64,000 nt of DNA from the NCBI GenBank assembly GCA_963699525.1, contig CAVOUI010000004.1, positions 310,001 through 374,000 of the forward strand, given 5' to 3'. The notes beneath the pieces are model-generated. The model made no database searches, was not told the origin of the DNA, and saw only the letters and a list, made by a program, of their open reading frames with translations. The position numbers and the translations under genes are program-made. Of this stretch, positions 7,986 to 17,833 are shown one piece after another. Positions within the stretch are counted from its first letter, which is position 1; each line of letters begins with the position of its first letter. The stretch comes from SG8-41 sp963699525 (GTDB taxonomy: Bacteria; Pseudomonadota; Gammaproteobacteria; Burkholderiales; SG8-41).

Positions 7986-10323
7986 ATGATAGAGATTGAG
8001 ATCGACGGCAGGCCCATGGAGGTCGCCGAAGGGGTGACGATCATGGACGCGGCCAACCAGGCCGGCATCTTCATCCCGCACTTCTGCTATCACCGCAAGC
8101 TCTCGATCGCCGCCAACTGCCGCATGTGCCTGGTGGAGGTGGAGAAGGCGCCCAAGCCGCTGCCCGCCTGCGCGACCCCCGTCATGAAGGGCATGAAGGT
8201 CCGCACGCACTCGGAGCAGGCGGTCACCGCCCAGAAGGGCGTCATGGAATTCCTTCTGATCAACCACCCGCTCGACTGTCCGATCTGCGACGAAGGCGGC
8301 GAGTGCCAGCTGCAGGACCTAGCGGTCGGTTATGGGGCGAGCGGGTCGCGGTATGAAGAAGCGAAGCGCGTCGTAACCGACAAGAACCTCGGGCCGCTGA
8401 TCTCGACCGACATGACGCGCTGCATCTACTGCACGCGCTGCGTGCGCTTCGGTCAGGAAATCGCGGGCATCATGGAGCTCGGCATGATTGGCCGCGGCGA
8501 GCATGCCGAGATCATTACGTTTGTCGGAAAAACGGTCGACTCCGAGCTCTCCGGCAACGTGATCGACGTGTGTCCGGTCGGGGCGCTCACCTCCAAGCCA
8601 TTCCGGTTTACCGCGCGCGCGTGGGAGCTCACCCGCAAACCGTCGGTCAGCCCGCACTGCGGCCTGGGGTCGAACCTCACCGTGCAGGTCAAGCAGAACC
8701 GGGTGATGCGCGTGCTGCCGCGCGATAACGAGGCGATCAACGAGTGCTGGCTGTCGGACAAGGACCGCTTCTCCTACGAAGGCCTCAATTCCGAGCAGCG
8801 CCTGGCGCGGCCCATGCTGAAGCGGGGCGGCGCGTGGGAGGAGGTCGAATGGCAGGTCGCACTCGATTTCGTCGCCCGGGAGCTGAAACGCATCCGCGAG
8901 CGGCACGGGGCCGCCAGCATCGGGGCGCTCGCGACGCCTCACCAGACGCTGGAGGAGCTCTACCTCCTCGGGAAGCTCGCGCGCGCAACGGCCTCGGGCA
9001 ACGTGGACTTCCGGTTGCGCCAGTCCGATTTTGGCGCCGACGGCCAGCGCACCGGCGCGCCCTGGCTCGGGATGAAGATCGCGGAATTGAACGCGCTCGA
9101 CCGCGTGCTCCTCGTCGGCAGCACGCTGCGAAAGGATCATCCGCTCATCGCGCACCGGCTGCGCCAGGCGACGCGGCGCCAGCTGCAGCTGAACGTCATC
9201 AATCCGGTTGACGACGATCTCCTGATGGCGGTTGCCGGGAAGGCGATCGTCGCCCCTGCGGCCATGCCCGACCTGCTCGCGCAGGTGCTGAGGGCCGTGG
9301 TGGAGGGAAGGGGGGTCGCGGTGTCCGACGCCGCCCGGGGCATCGCAGCGAGTCTCTCCTCCGGCAAGAACACCGCCATCCTTCTCGGCAATCTCGCGCA
9401 GCACCACCCGGCCGCGTCCCAGCTGCACGGCTTGGGGCTGGCGCTGGCCGAAGCGGCGGGCGCGCGATTCGGCTTCCTGGGGGAGGCGGCGAACAGCGTC
9501 GGCGGCTACATTGCCGGGTGCGTGCCCACGGGCACGCCGGCCGGGAAAGAACGCGCGCCGGATGCTCGACGATCCGCTCAAGGCGTACCTCCTGCTCGGC
9601 GTGGAGGCGGAACTGGACACGCACGACTCCCAGCGGGCGGTCGCGGCGATGAAGGCCGCGGAGCTCGTGGTGGCGATGAGCCCCTACCAGCACCGGGCAA
9701 CGGAATACGCGCACGTCCTGCTGCCGATCGCTCCATTCACGGAGACCGCCGGGACGTTCGTCAACACCGAGGGCACGGCGCAGAGCTTCGAGGGCGTGGT
9801 GCGGCCGCTGGGCGAGGCCCGGCCGGCATGGAAGGTGCTGCGCGTTCTCGGCAACCTGCTCGGCCTGGAGGGCTTCGACCAGGACAGCGCGGAGGACGTC
9901 AGGCGCGAGGCGCTGGGCGAGGGCGGAATCACCGGCAGGCTGGACAACCGCCTGCGCGATTTCGTGGCCGATCCCGTGACCGCGGTCCGGGGCCCGGAGC
10001 TGCAGCGGATCGGCGAGGTGCCCATCTACGCCGCGGATGCGATCGTGCGTCGGTCACGTGCGCTGCAGCGCACGCGGGACGCCGCGGCCCCGGTGGCGTG
10101 GATGAACCGCGCGCTGTTCGAGGAGCTCGGCCTGCGCGCGGGAGACGCCCTGCGCGTGCGGCAGGGCGCGGGCGAAGCGCTGGTCGATGCCGCCATCGAC
10201 GACCGGCTGCCGGCCCGGTGCATCCGGCTCGCGGCGGCGCGGCCGGAGACCGCCGCGCTCGGCGCCATGTTCGGCACGGTGGCCGCGGAGCGCGTGCCCG
10301 CGCAGCGGAGGGTGGCGGTGTGA
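7986..10323 (+). CDS. nuoG: NADH-quinone oxidoreductase subunit G (frameshifted)
   Basis: NuoG is the large iron-sulfur subunit of complex I. The N-terminal ferredoxin-like part has CYHRKLSIAANCRMCLVEV and CATPV for the [2Fe-2S] cluster. Next come the His/Cys [4Fe-4S] motif HPLDCPICDEGGECQLQ and a further set CIYCTRCVRF and CPVGAL. A molybdopterin-oxidoreductase-like domain follows. Near 9545 the frame shifts by one base: GYIAGCVP... is followed in another frame by NARRMLDDPLKAYLLLGVEAELDTHDS. One extra base in GGGAAAGAACGC explains it. Start ATG at 7986 is preceded by GCGGAGCGACAG. The TGA overlaps the nuoH GTG. Confidence 0.93.
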
Positions 10324-11467
10324 GCACGCTGCTGCAGCCCTTCGTCAACCTCGGCAACTGGCTGTGGGGCGGGCTTGCCGCGGCCGTGGTGTGGATCGTC
10401 GGCCACGAATACGCACCGGCGGTCCTCTACGTGATCAAGATACTGCTCCTCATCATCTGCATCGTGCTCCCGCTGCTGGTCAGCGTGGCCTACCTCACGC
10501 TGTGGGAGCGCAAGTTGATCGGCTGGATGCAGGTGCGCATCGGGCCGAACCGGGTGACATTTCTTCGGCATCCCCTGGCTGGGCGGGCTGGCGCAGCCCA
10601 TCGCGGACGGCCTGAAGCTGCTGGTGAAGGAGATCATCGTCCCGACCGGGGCCAACAAGTTCCTGTTCGTGCTGGCGCCGGTCATGGCGATGATGCCGGC
10701 GATGGCGGCGTGGGCGGTGGTGCCGTTCGGGCCCGAGCAGGTGCTTGCGGACATCGACGCGGGCCTGCTCTACATCATGGCGGTCTCCTCGATGGGCGTC
10801 TACGGCATCATCATCGCGGGCTGGGCCTCGAACTCGAAGTACGCCTTTCTCGGGGCGATGCGCTCGGCGGCCCAGATGGTGTCGTACGAGCTTGCCATGG
10901 GGTTCGCGCTGGTGTGCGTGCTGATGGCGGCGCAGAGCCTCAATCTCGGCGACGTTGTACGCATGCAGGAGGGCAACTGGGGCCCGCTCAACTGGTTCTG
11001 GATCCCGTTGTTCCCGATTCTCGTGGTCTACCTCGTCTCGGGGGTGGCCGAGACCAACCGGGCGCCGTTTGACGTGGCAGAAGGCGAATCGGAGATCGTG
11101 GCCGGCTTCCACGTCGAGTACTCGGGAATGACCTTCGCGGTGTTCTTTCTCGCCGAGTACGCGAACATGATCCTGATCTCCACGCTCACCTCCGTGATGT
11201 TCCTCGGCGGCTGGCTCTCGCCGGTGCCCGCGGTCCTCGCGGATGCGATCGGGTTGCCGTGGCTCGCCGTCGGGCAATTTCGGCTGGCTGCTGCTGAAGC
11301 TCTTTATCGTGGTGTCGTCGTTCCTGTGGTTCCGCGCCACGTTCCCGCGCTACCGCTACGACCAGATCATGCGGCTCGGCTGGAAGGTGTTCCTGCCGCT
11401 CACCATCCTGTGGATCGTGGTGCTGGGCGCGTGGATGCAGACTCCCCTCTGGGTGTGGTGGAAGTGA
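10320..11467 (+). CDS. nuoH: NADH-quinone oxidoreductase subunit H (two frameshifts)
   Basis: NuoH is the membrane subunit that forms the quinone channel with NuoB and NuoD. Three successive frames carry it. The first has YLTLWERKLIGWMQVRIGPNR. The second has ADGLKLLVKEIIVP and ETNRAPFDVAEGESEIVAGFHVEYSG. The third has GNFGWLLLKLFIVVSSF and RATFPRYRYDQIMRLGWK. The breaks are near 10560 (RVTF-FGIPWLGGLAQP) and 11267 (PWLA-SGNFGW). Each is repaired by deleting one base. The GTG start overlaps the nuoG stop and the TGA overlaps the nuoI ATG. With both repairs the protein is a normal ~380 residues. Confidence 0.92.
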
Positions 11468-11959
11468 TGGTCGAGCGCATCGCGCGTTTCTTCCGGACCT
11501 TCCTGCTCGTCGAGCTGGTGAAAGGGATGATGATCACCGGCCGCCACCTCTTCCGCCGCAAGATCACGGTTCAGTACCCGGAGGAGATGACGCCGATGAG
11601 CCCGCGCTTCCGGGGGCTGCACGCGCTGCGGCGCTACCCCAACGGCGAGGAGCGCTGCATCGCCTGCAAGCTGTGCGAGGCGGTGTGCCCCGCGCTCGCC
11701 ATCACCATCGAGTCCGAGCAGCGCGCGGACGGCACGCGCCGCACGACGCGCTACGACATCGATCTCACCAAGTGCATCTTCTGCGGCTTCTGCGAGGAAT
11801 CGTGCCCGGTCGATTCGATCGTGGAGACGCGCATCCTGGAATACCACGGCGAGAAGCGCGGCGACCTCATCTACACCAAGCCGATGCTGCTCGCGATCGG
11901 AGACCGCTACGAAGGAGCAGATCGCGAAGGACCGCGCGGAAGACGCCGCCTACCGGTAG
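11467..11959 (+). CDS. nuoI: NADH-quinone oxidoreductase subunit I (late frameshift)
   Basis: NuoI carries two [4Fe-4S] clusters (N6a, N6b) linking NuoG to NuoB. Both ferredoxin motifs are seen: ERCIACKLCEAVCP and KCIFCGFCEESCPVDS. The family end EQIAKDRAEDAAYR is found only one base out of frame after GDRYE near 11912. One extra A in TACGAAGGAGC gives the natural stop at 11957-11959. Without repair the frame would run on into nuoJ. Expected length is about 163 residues. Confidence 0.93.
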
Positions 11960-11964
11960 GAACG

Positions 11965-12585
11965 ATGGCTTTCAACGAATTCGTCTTCTGGTTCTTCTCC
12001 GCGATCCTGGTGTTCGCGGCGCTGCGCGTGATCACCGCCCGCAATCCGGTGCACGCCGCGCTCTACCTGGTGCTCGCGTTCTGCACCTCGGCCGCCATCT
12101 GGATGCAGTTGCAGGCGGAGTTCCTCGCCATCGCGCTGGTGCTGGTCTACGTCGGCGCGGTGATGGTGCTGTTCCTGTTCGTCGTGATGATGCTCGACAT
12201 CAACCTGGCGCGGCTGCGAGTGGGCTTCTGGAGCTACCTGCCGCTGGGCGCGTTCGTCGCGCTGCTGCTGGTCGCCGAGATGGTGATCGTGCTCGCCGGG
12301 CGCTACACGGGGTTTGTCGACACGCCGTCCCCGCCGCCGCTCGCGGCCGGATACAGCAACACCAAGGAGCTCGGGCGGCTGATCTACACCGAGTACGTCT
12401 ACCCGTTCGAGATCGCAGCGGTGATCCTCCTGGTGGCGATCGTCGCGGCGATCGCGTTGACGCTGCGCCGGCGCAAGGAGAGCAAGTACGTCGACCCGGC
12501 GTCGCAGATCGGCGTGCGCCGGGAGGACCGCGTGCGCATCGTTTCGATGCCCGTCGAGCAGAAGGAACAGGGGCGCCCCGAGTGA
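11965..12585 (+). CDS. nuoJ: NADH-quinone oxidoreductase subunit J
   Basis: NuoJ is a five-helix membrane subunit of complex I. The 206-residue protein starts MAFNEFVFWFFSAILVF. It has ITARNPVHAALYLVLAF and LAIALVLVYVGAVMVLFLFVVMML, the segment containing the pi-bulge region of the family. A last helix near 155-175 precedes a basic tail. The ATG is preceded by GTAGGAACG, a usable ribosome-binding site. The TGA overlaps the GTG of nuoK. Confidence 0.95.
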   Translation: MAFNEFVFWFFSAILVFAALRVITARNPVHAALYLVLAFCTSAAIWMQLQAEFLAIALVLVYVGAVMVLFLFVVMMLDINLARLRVGFWSYLPLGAFVALLLVAEMVIVLAGRYTGFVDTPSPPPLAAGYSNTKELGRLIYTEYVYPFEIAAVILLVAIVAAIALTLRRRKESKYVDPASQIGVRREDRVRIVSMPVEQKEQGRPE

Positions 12586-12887
12586 TCTCGCTGTCGCATT
12601 ACCTGGTGCTGGGCGCCGTGCTGTTCGCGATCGCGGTGGTGGGCATCTTTCTCAACCGCAGGAACATGATCGTGCTGCTGATGGCGATCGAGCTCATGCT
12701 GCTCGCCGTCAACCTCAACTTCGTGGCGTTCTCGCATTATCTCGACGACCCGTCCGGCCAGGTGTTCGTGTTCTTCATCCTGACCGTCGCCGCCGCGGAG
12801 TCGGCGATCGGGCTGGCAATCCTGGTCGCGCTGTTCCGCAATCTCAGCACGATCGACGTCGAGGACCTGGACCAACTGAAAGGCTGA
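12582..12887 (+). CDS. nuoK: NADH-quinone oxidoreductase subunit K
   Basis: NuoK is a three-helix membrane subunit with two key glutamates for proton transfer. The 101-residue protein has LMAIELMLLAVNLNFV, containing the first conserved Glu, and TVAAAESAIGLAILV, containing the second. The GTG start overlaps the nuoJ stop by four bases, and the length is exactly typical. Confidence 0.95.
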   Translation: MISLSHYLVLGAVLFAIAVVGIFLNRRNMIVLLMAIELMLLAVNLNFVAFSHYLDDPSGQVFVFFILTVAAAESAIGLAILVALFRNLSTIDVEDLDQLKG

Positions 12888-12894
12888 AGGGCCC

Positions 12895-14886
12895 ATGACC
12901 GGAATGCAGGCGCTCTATCTCGTCGTGCCGCTCGCGCCTCTTGCGGGAGCCATCGTCGCGGGCCTGTTCGGCCGGGCGATCGGGCGCCGCGGCGCGCACT
13001 GGATCACGATCCTCGGCATGCTGGTCTCGACGGTTGCCGCGGCGGTCGTGTTCCGCGACGTCCTTGCGGGCAACGTCTACGACGGCCCGGTCTACACCTG
13101 GCTCGTGTCGGGCGACATCCGCTTCGAGATCGGCTTCCTGATCGATCGCCTCTCCGCGACCATGATGCTGGTGGTCGCGTTCGTGTCACTGATGGTGCAC
13201 ATCTACACCATCGGCTACATGGCGGATGACCCCGGCTACCAGCGCTTCTTCAGCTATATCTCGATGTTCACGTTCTTCATGCTGATGCTGGTGTCCGCCA
13301 ACAATTTCCTGCAGCTCTTCTTCGGCTGGGAAGGCGTCGGGCTGATGTCCTACCTCCTGATCGGCTTCTGGTACGAGCGCCCGAGCGCGACCTACGCCCA
13401 GCTGAAGGCGTTCCTGGTGAACCGCGTCGGCGATCTGGGCTTCCTGCTCGGCATCGCGCTCGTGGTCATGTACTTTGGCTCGCTTGACTACGCGACCGTG
13501 TTCCGGGGCGCGCCCACGCTCGCCGGCAATACCCTCGAGATCCTGCCCGGCACAGCCTGGTCGCTGATGACGGTGATCTGCCTGCTGCTCTTCGTCGGCG
13601 CGATGGGCAAGAGCGCGCAGTTCCCGCTCCACGTGTGGCTCCCGGACTCGATGGAGGGTCCGACGCCGATCTCGGCCCTGATCCACGCCGCGACCATGGT
13701 GACCGCGGGGATCTTCATGGTCGCTCGCATGTCGCCGCTCTTCGAGCTCTCGGAGACCGCGCTCTCGGTCGTGATGGTGATTGGGGCGATCACGGCGCTC
13801 TTCATGGCGCTGGTCGCGATCGTGCAGAACGACATCAAGCGCGTGGTCGCCTACTCGACGCTCTCGCAGCTCGGCTACATGACCGTCGCGCTCGGCGCCT
13901 CGGCCTATGCCGCCGGCATCTTCCACCTGGTGACGCACGCCTTCTTCAAGGCGCTGCTGTTCCTGGCGGCAGGGTCGGTCATCATCGCGCTGCATCACCA
14001 GCAGGACATGCGCAGGATGGGCGGCCTGCAGGAAATACCTGCCGGTCACCTACTGGACGCGCTGGTCGGCGCGATCGCCAGCGCGGGCATTCCGGGCTTC
14101 TCCGGCTTCTTCTCCAAGGACGCAATCATCGAGGCGGTGCACCTGTCGCCGACGCCGGGCGCGGGATTCGCCTATTTCTGCGTGCTCACCACCGTGTTCG
14201 TCACGGCGCTCTACACGTTCCGGCTGGTGTTCATGACGTTTCACGGGCCGGAGCGTTTCCGCGAGCACGGGGAGCCTGGGCACGGTGACCCCGCACGCGG
14301 AGAACACGGCCATCACGACCCGCACGAGTCGCCCGCGGTCGTGACGGTGCCGCTGATCCTCCTCGCGATCCCGTCGGTTTGCGCGGGCTGGGTCATCGGA
14401 CCGGTGCTGTTCGGGGGCTATTTCGGCGGCGCCATCGTCACCGCGCCTGCACATGACGTGCTGGCGCAGATGGGGCGCGACTTCCACGGCATCGGCGCCA
14501 TGATGGTCCACGCCCTCCGCACCGCGCCGTTCTGGCTCGCGGTCGGGGGCGTTGCCACCGCGGCTTATCTCTACCTGCTGCGGCCGGACCTGCCCGGGGT
14601 GATTCGGGAGAAGGCGGGCTTCCTCTACACCATCCTCGAGCGCAAGTACGGATTCGACGAGGCCTACCAGTGGCTGTTCGGGGACGGCGCGGTGCGCGCC
14701 GGCACCGGGCTGTGGAAAGGGGGCGACATGGCGGTCATCGACGGTGTCTTCGTCGACGGCTCGGCGCGCGCGGTCAACGGGTTCGCCCAATTGATTCGCT
14801 TCCTGCAGTCGGGGTTCATCTACCACTACGCCTTCGCCATGATCATCGGCATTCTGGTGCTGCTCACGATGGTCTTCATCGCCTGA
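12895..14886 (+). CDS. nuoL: NADH-quinone oxidoreductase subunit L
   Basis: NuoL is the distal antiporter-like proton pump of complex I with a long lateral helix. The 663-residue protein has the antiporter motifs FFGWEGVGLMSYLLIGFWY, GKSAQFPLHVWLPDSMEGPTP with the key Lys, and ALIHAATMVTAGIF. These are followed by NDIKRVVAYSTLSQLGYM. A histidine-rich loop (about 455-480) precedes the C-terminal helices. No frameshift. ATG is seven bases after nuoK. Confidence 0.96.
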   Translation: MTGMQALYLVVPLAPLAGAIVAGLFGRAIGRRGAHWITILGMLVSTVAAAVVFRDVLAGNVYDGPVYTWLVSGDIRFEIGFLIDRLSATMMLVVAFVSLMVHIYTIGYMADDPGYQRFFSYISMFTFFMLMLVSANNFLQLFFGWEGVGLMSYLLIGFWYERPSATYAQLKAFLVNRVGDLGFLLGIALVVMYFGSLDYATVFRGAPTLAGNTLEILPGTAWSLMTVICLLLFVGAMGKSAQFPLHVWLPDSMEGPTPISALIHAATMVTAGIFMVARMSPLFELSETALSVVMVIGAITALFMALVAIVQNDIKRVVAYSTLSQLGYMTVALGASAYAAGIFHLVTHAFFKALLFLAAGSVIIALHHQQDMRRMGGLQEIPAGHLLDALVGAIASAGIPGFSGFFSKDAIIEAVHLSPTPGAGFAYFCVLTTVFVTALYTFRLVFMTFHGPERFREHGEPGHGDPARGEHGHHDPHESPAVVTVPLILLAIPSVCAGWVIGPVLFGGYFGGAIVTAPAHDVLAQMGRDFHGIGAMMVHALRTAPFWLAVGGVATAAYLYLLRPDLPGVIREKAGFLYTILERKYGFDEAYQWLFGDGAVRAGTGLWKGGDMAVIDGVFVDGSARAVNGFAQLIRFLQSGFIYHYAFAMIIGILVLLTMVFIA

Positions 14887-14894
14887 CCTGGCCC

Positions 14895-16379
14895 ATGCTC
14901 GGCATCAATCCGCTCAACCTTGCCATCTGGGTCCCGATCATCGCGGGGGCCGCGGTGCTCGCAACCGGCTCGGACCGCAATGCCGGCGCGGCGCGTGTGC
15001 TGGCGCTGGTCGGCTCCCTGCTGGGCTTCGCGGTGACGTTGCCGCTCTATGCGGGTTTCGACCCCCAGGCCAGCGGTTTCCAGTTCGCCACACTCCGGCC
15101 CTGGATCGAGACCTTCAACGTCAATTACCACCTCGGCATCGACGGGGTCTCCCTGCTGCTCATCCTGCTCAACAGCTTCACCACCGTGCTGGTCGTGATC
15201 GCCGGCTGGGACGTGGTACGGGAGCGCGTGGCGCAGTACATGGCCGCGTTCCTGTTCCTGTCCGGCCTCATGAACGGCGTCTTCAGCGCCCTCGACGCGC
15301 TGCTGTTCTACGTGTTCTTCGAAGCGACGCTGATCCCGATGTTCGTCATCATCGGCGTGTGGGGCGGCCCGAACCGGGTCTACGCGGCCTTCAAGTTCTT
15401 CCTCTATACGCTGGCGGGGTCGCTGCTCTCCCTGGTGGCGTTGATCTACCTCTACAACGTCTCGGACGGGAGCTTCTCGCTGCTCGACTTCTACCAGCTG
15501 CCGCTCGCCCTCGTGCCCCAGGTGCTGATCTTCATCGCGTTCATGACCTCCTTCGCGGTCAAGGTGCCGATGTGGCCGGTGCACACCTGGCTGCCGGACG
15601 CGCACGTCGAGGCGCCGACCGGGGGCTCGGTCGTGCTCGCCGCGATCATGCTGAAGCTCGGGGGCTACGGCTTCATCCGGCTGTCGCTGCCGATCGTGCC
15701 CGACGCGAGCCACGCGCTCGCCGGGTTCGTGATCGCGCTTTCGCTGATCGCCGTGGTCTACATCGGCCTCGTGGCCCTGGTGCAGGCCGATCTCAAGAAG
15801 CTGATCGCCTATTCCTCAATCTCGCACATGGGCTTTGTCACGCTCGGCATCTTCATCTTCAACCCCCTCGGCCTCGAGGGCGCCGTCATCCAGATGATCT
15901 CGCATGGCTTCGTCTCGGGGGCGCTGTTCCTGTGCGTGGGCGTGCTCTACGACCGGATGCATTCGCGACTCATCGCCGACTACGGCGGGGTGGTCAAGAC
16001 GATGCCGGTGTTTGCCGCGTTGTTCATGGTGTTCGCGATGGCGAATTCGGGGCTGCCCGGCACGAGCGGCTTTGTCGGCGAGTTCCTGGTGATCTTGGGC
16101 TCGGTCAAGACCAATGTCTGGTACGCGGCGGCGGCGGCCACCACGCTGGTGTTCGGGGCGGCTTACACGCTGTGGATGTACAAGCGGGTGATCTTCGGCG
16201 CGGTCGCCAACCCCCACGTCGCCGGCCTGTCGGATCTCAGCGCGCGTGAATTCCTGGTGCTGGGACTGCTCGCGCTGGCGGTGCTCGTGATGGGCGTCTG
16301 GCCCAACCCCTTCGCCGAGGTGCTGCACACTTCGGTGAACGACCTCCTCAACCACGTCGCCCAGAGCAAGCTCAGGTAG
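14895..16379 (+). CDS. nuoM: NADH-quinone oxidoreductase subunit M
   Basis: NuoM is the second antiporter-like subunit of complex I. The 494-residue protein has YHLGIDGVSLLLILLNSF, FFEATLIPMFVIIGVWGG with the conserved Glu, and VPMWPVHTWLPDAHVEAPTGGSV. QADLKKLIAYSSISHMGFV follows. The start ATG at 14895 gives MLGINPLNLAIW and lies eight bases after nuoL. It is intact and of standard length. Confidence 0.96.
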   Translation: MLGINPLNLAIWVPIIAGAAVLATGSDRNAGAARVLALVGSLLGFAVTLPLYAGFDPQASGFQFATLRPWIETFNVNYHLGIDGVSLLLILLNSFTTVLVVIAGWDVVRERVAQYMAAFLFLSGLMNGVFSALDALLFYVFFEATLIPMFVIIGVWGGPNRVYAAFKFFLYTLAGSLLSLVALIYLYNVSDGSFSLLDFYQLPLALVPQVLIFIAFMTSFAVKVPMWPVHTWLPDAHVEAPTGGSVVLAAIMLKLGGYGFIRLSLPIVPDASHALAGFVIALSLIAVVYIGLVALVQADLKKLIAYSSISHMGFVTLGIFIFNPLGLEGAVIQMISHGFVSGALFLCVGVLYDRMHSRLIADYGGVVKTMPVFAALFMVFAMANSGLPGTSGFVGEFLVILGSVKTNVWYAAAAATTLVFGAAYTLWMYKRVIFGAVANPHVAGLSDLSAREFLVLGLLALAVLVMGVWPNPFAEVLHTSVNDLLNHVAQSKLR

Positions 16380-16384
16380 GCGCC

Positions 16385-17833
16385 ATGCACTACATCACGC
16401 CGCTCCTGCCCGCCTGCCCCGAGCTGTTCCTGCTCGCGATGGTGTGCGTGGTCCTGATCGTGGATCTTTTCGTGTCCGACGGGAGGCGCATCGTCAGCTA
16501 CGCGCTGACGCAGGCCGCCCTCGGAGGCTGCTTCCTGCTCACCTATCTCACCGCAAGCGTTGAGCCGGTTACCACGTTCAGCGGCATGTTCGTGGATGAT
16601 GTCATGGCGGACGTGCTGAAGCTGCTGGTCTACGTCGCCGTCATGGCGATACTGGTCTACGCGCGGCCGTACCTTTCGGCGCGCGGCCTCTTCCGCGGCG
16701 AGTTCTTCGCGCTCGTGCTGTTCGCCACGCTGGGCATGATGGTCATGATCTCGGCGAATCACCTGCTCACGCTCTACCTCGGGCTGGAGCTCCTCACGCT
16801 CTCGCTCTACGCCCTGGTGGCGCTGCAGCGCGACTCTGCGGTCGCGACCGAGGCAGCGATGAAGTACTTCGTGCTGGGCGCGCTCGCCTCGGGGATGCTG
16901 CTCTACGGCATGTCGATGTTGTACGGGGCGACGGGAACGCTCGGCATTCCCCAGCTCGCCGAGATCATCCTCGGGGGCGGGGCGCGGGACGTGGTGCTCG
17001 TGTTCGCGCTCGTCTTCGTTGTCGCGGGCCTCGGCTTCAAGCTCGGCGCGGTGCCGTTCCACATGTGGGTGCCGGACGTCTATCACGGCGCGCCGACGCC
17101 GGTGACGGTGTTCATCGGGTCGGCGCCCAAGCTCGCGGCGTTCGCCTTCATCATGCGGCTGCTGGTGCAGGGGCTCGGCGCGGAGCAGCTGGTGGAAGAG
17201 TGGAGCCGGATGCTCGTCGTGATGGCGGTGCTCTCGCTTGCGATCGGCAACGTGACCGCGATCGCGCAGACCAACCTGAAGCGCATGCTGGCGTATTCCA
17301 CCATCGGCCACATGGGATTCCTGCTGCTCGGGATACTCTCGGGCGACGTGGTCGGATACGGCGCCGGCATGTTCTACGTGGTGGTCTACATGCTGATGAA
17401 CCTGGGCGCCTTCGGCATGATCCTGCTGCTCTCCCGCGCGGGCTTCGAGGCGGAGAACCTGGAGGACTTCAAGGGCCTGAATCAGCGCAGCCCGTGGTAC
17501 GCGTTCCTCATGCTGCTGCTCATGTTCTCGATGGCCGGTGTGCCGCCGACGGTGGGCTTTTACGCGAAGCTCGCCGTGCTGCAGGCGGTCATCAGCGCCG
17601 GCTTCATATGGCTCGCGGTGGTCGCCGTCCTGTTCTCCCTCATCGGCGCCTACTACTACCTGCGGATCGTCAAGCTCATGTATTTCGACGCGCCGGTGGA
17701 CACCGCCCCCATTGCTCCGCGCGCAGACGTCCGCCTGCTGCTGAGCGCCAATGGCCTCGCCATGCTGCTGCTCGGCATCCTGCCGGAGCCGCTGATGGCG
17801 CTGTGCCTGTACTCGATCCAGGCCTCGCTCTGA
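16385..17833 (+). CDS. nuoN: NADH-quinone oxidoreductase subunit N
   Basis: NuoN is the third antiporter-like subunit of complex I. The 482-residue protein has LELLTLSLYALVAL, GFKLGAVPFHMWVPDVYHGAPTPVT, AQTNLKRMLAYSTIGHMGF and FSMAGVPPTVGFYAKL. ATG at 16385 lies five bases after the nuoM stop. It closes a complete fourteen-gene complex I operon; the following NUDIX gene overlaps its end. Confidence 0.96.
   Translation: MHYITPLLPACPELFLLAMVCVVLIVDLFVSDGRRIVSYALTQAALGGCFLLTYLTASVEPVTTFSGMFVDDVMADVLKLLVYVAVMAILVYARPYLSARGLFRGEFFALVLFATLGMMVMISANHLLTLYLGLELLTLSLYALVALQRDSAVATEAAMKYFVLGALASGMLLYGMSMLYGATGTLGIPQLAEIILGGGARDVVLVFALVFVVAGLGFKLGAVPFHMWVPDVYHGAPTPVTVFIGSAPKLAAFAFIMRLLVQGLGAEQLVEEWSRMLVVMAVLSLAIGNVTAIAQTNLKRMLAYSTIGHMGFLLLGILSGDVVGYGAGMFYVVVYMLMNLGAFGMILLLSRAGFEAENLEDFKGLNQRSPWYAFLMLLLMFSMAGVPPTVGFYAKLAVLQAVISAGFIWLAVVAVLFSLIGAYYYLRIVKLMYFDAPVDTAPIAPRADVRLLLSANGLAMLLLGILPEPLMALCLYSIQASL

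Noticed and set aside
7860..11072. One open frame joining nuoG and nuoH (1070 codons)
   Set aside because: The apparent fusion comes from frameshifts in both genes; the two proteins are normal separate subunits with a GTGA overlap.
10624..12585. One open frame joining nuoH, nuoI and nuoJ (653 codons)
   Set aside because: Caused by one-base shifts near 11267 and 11912. Family-like ends and starts of each subunit are found in the neighbouring frames.
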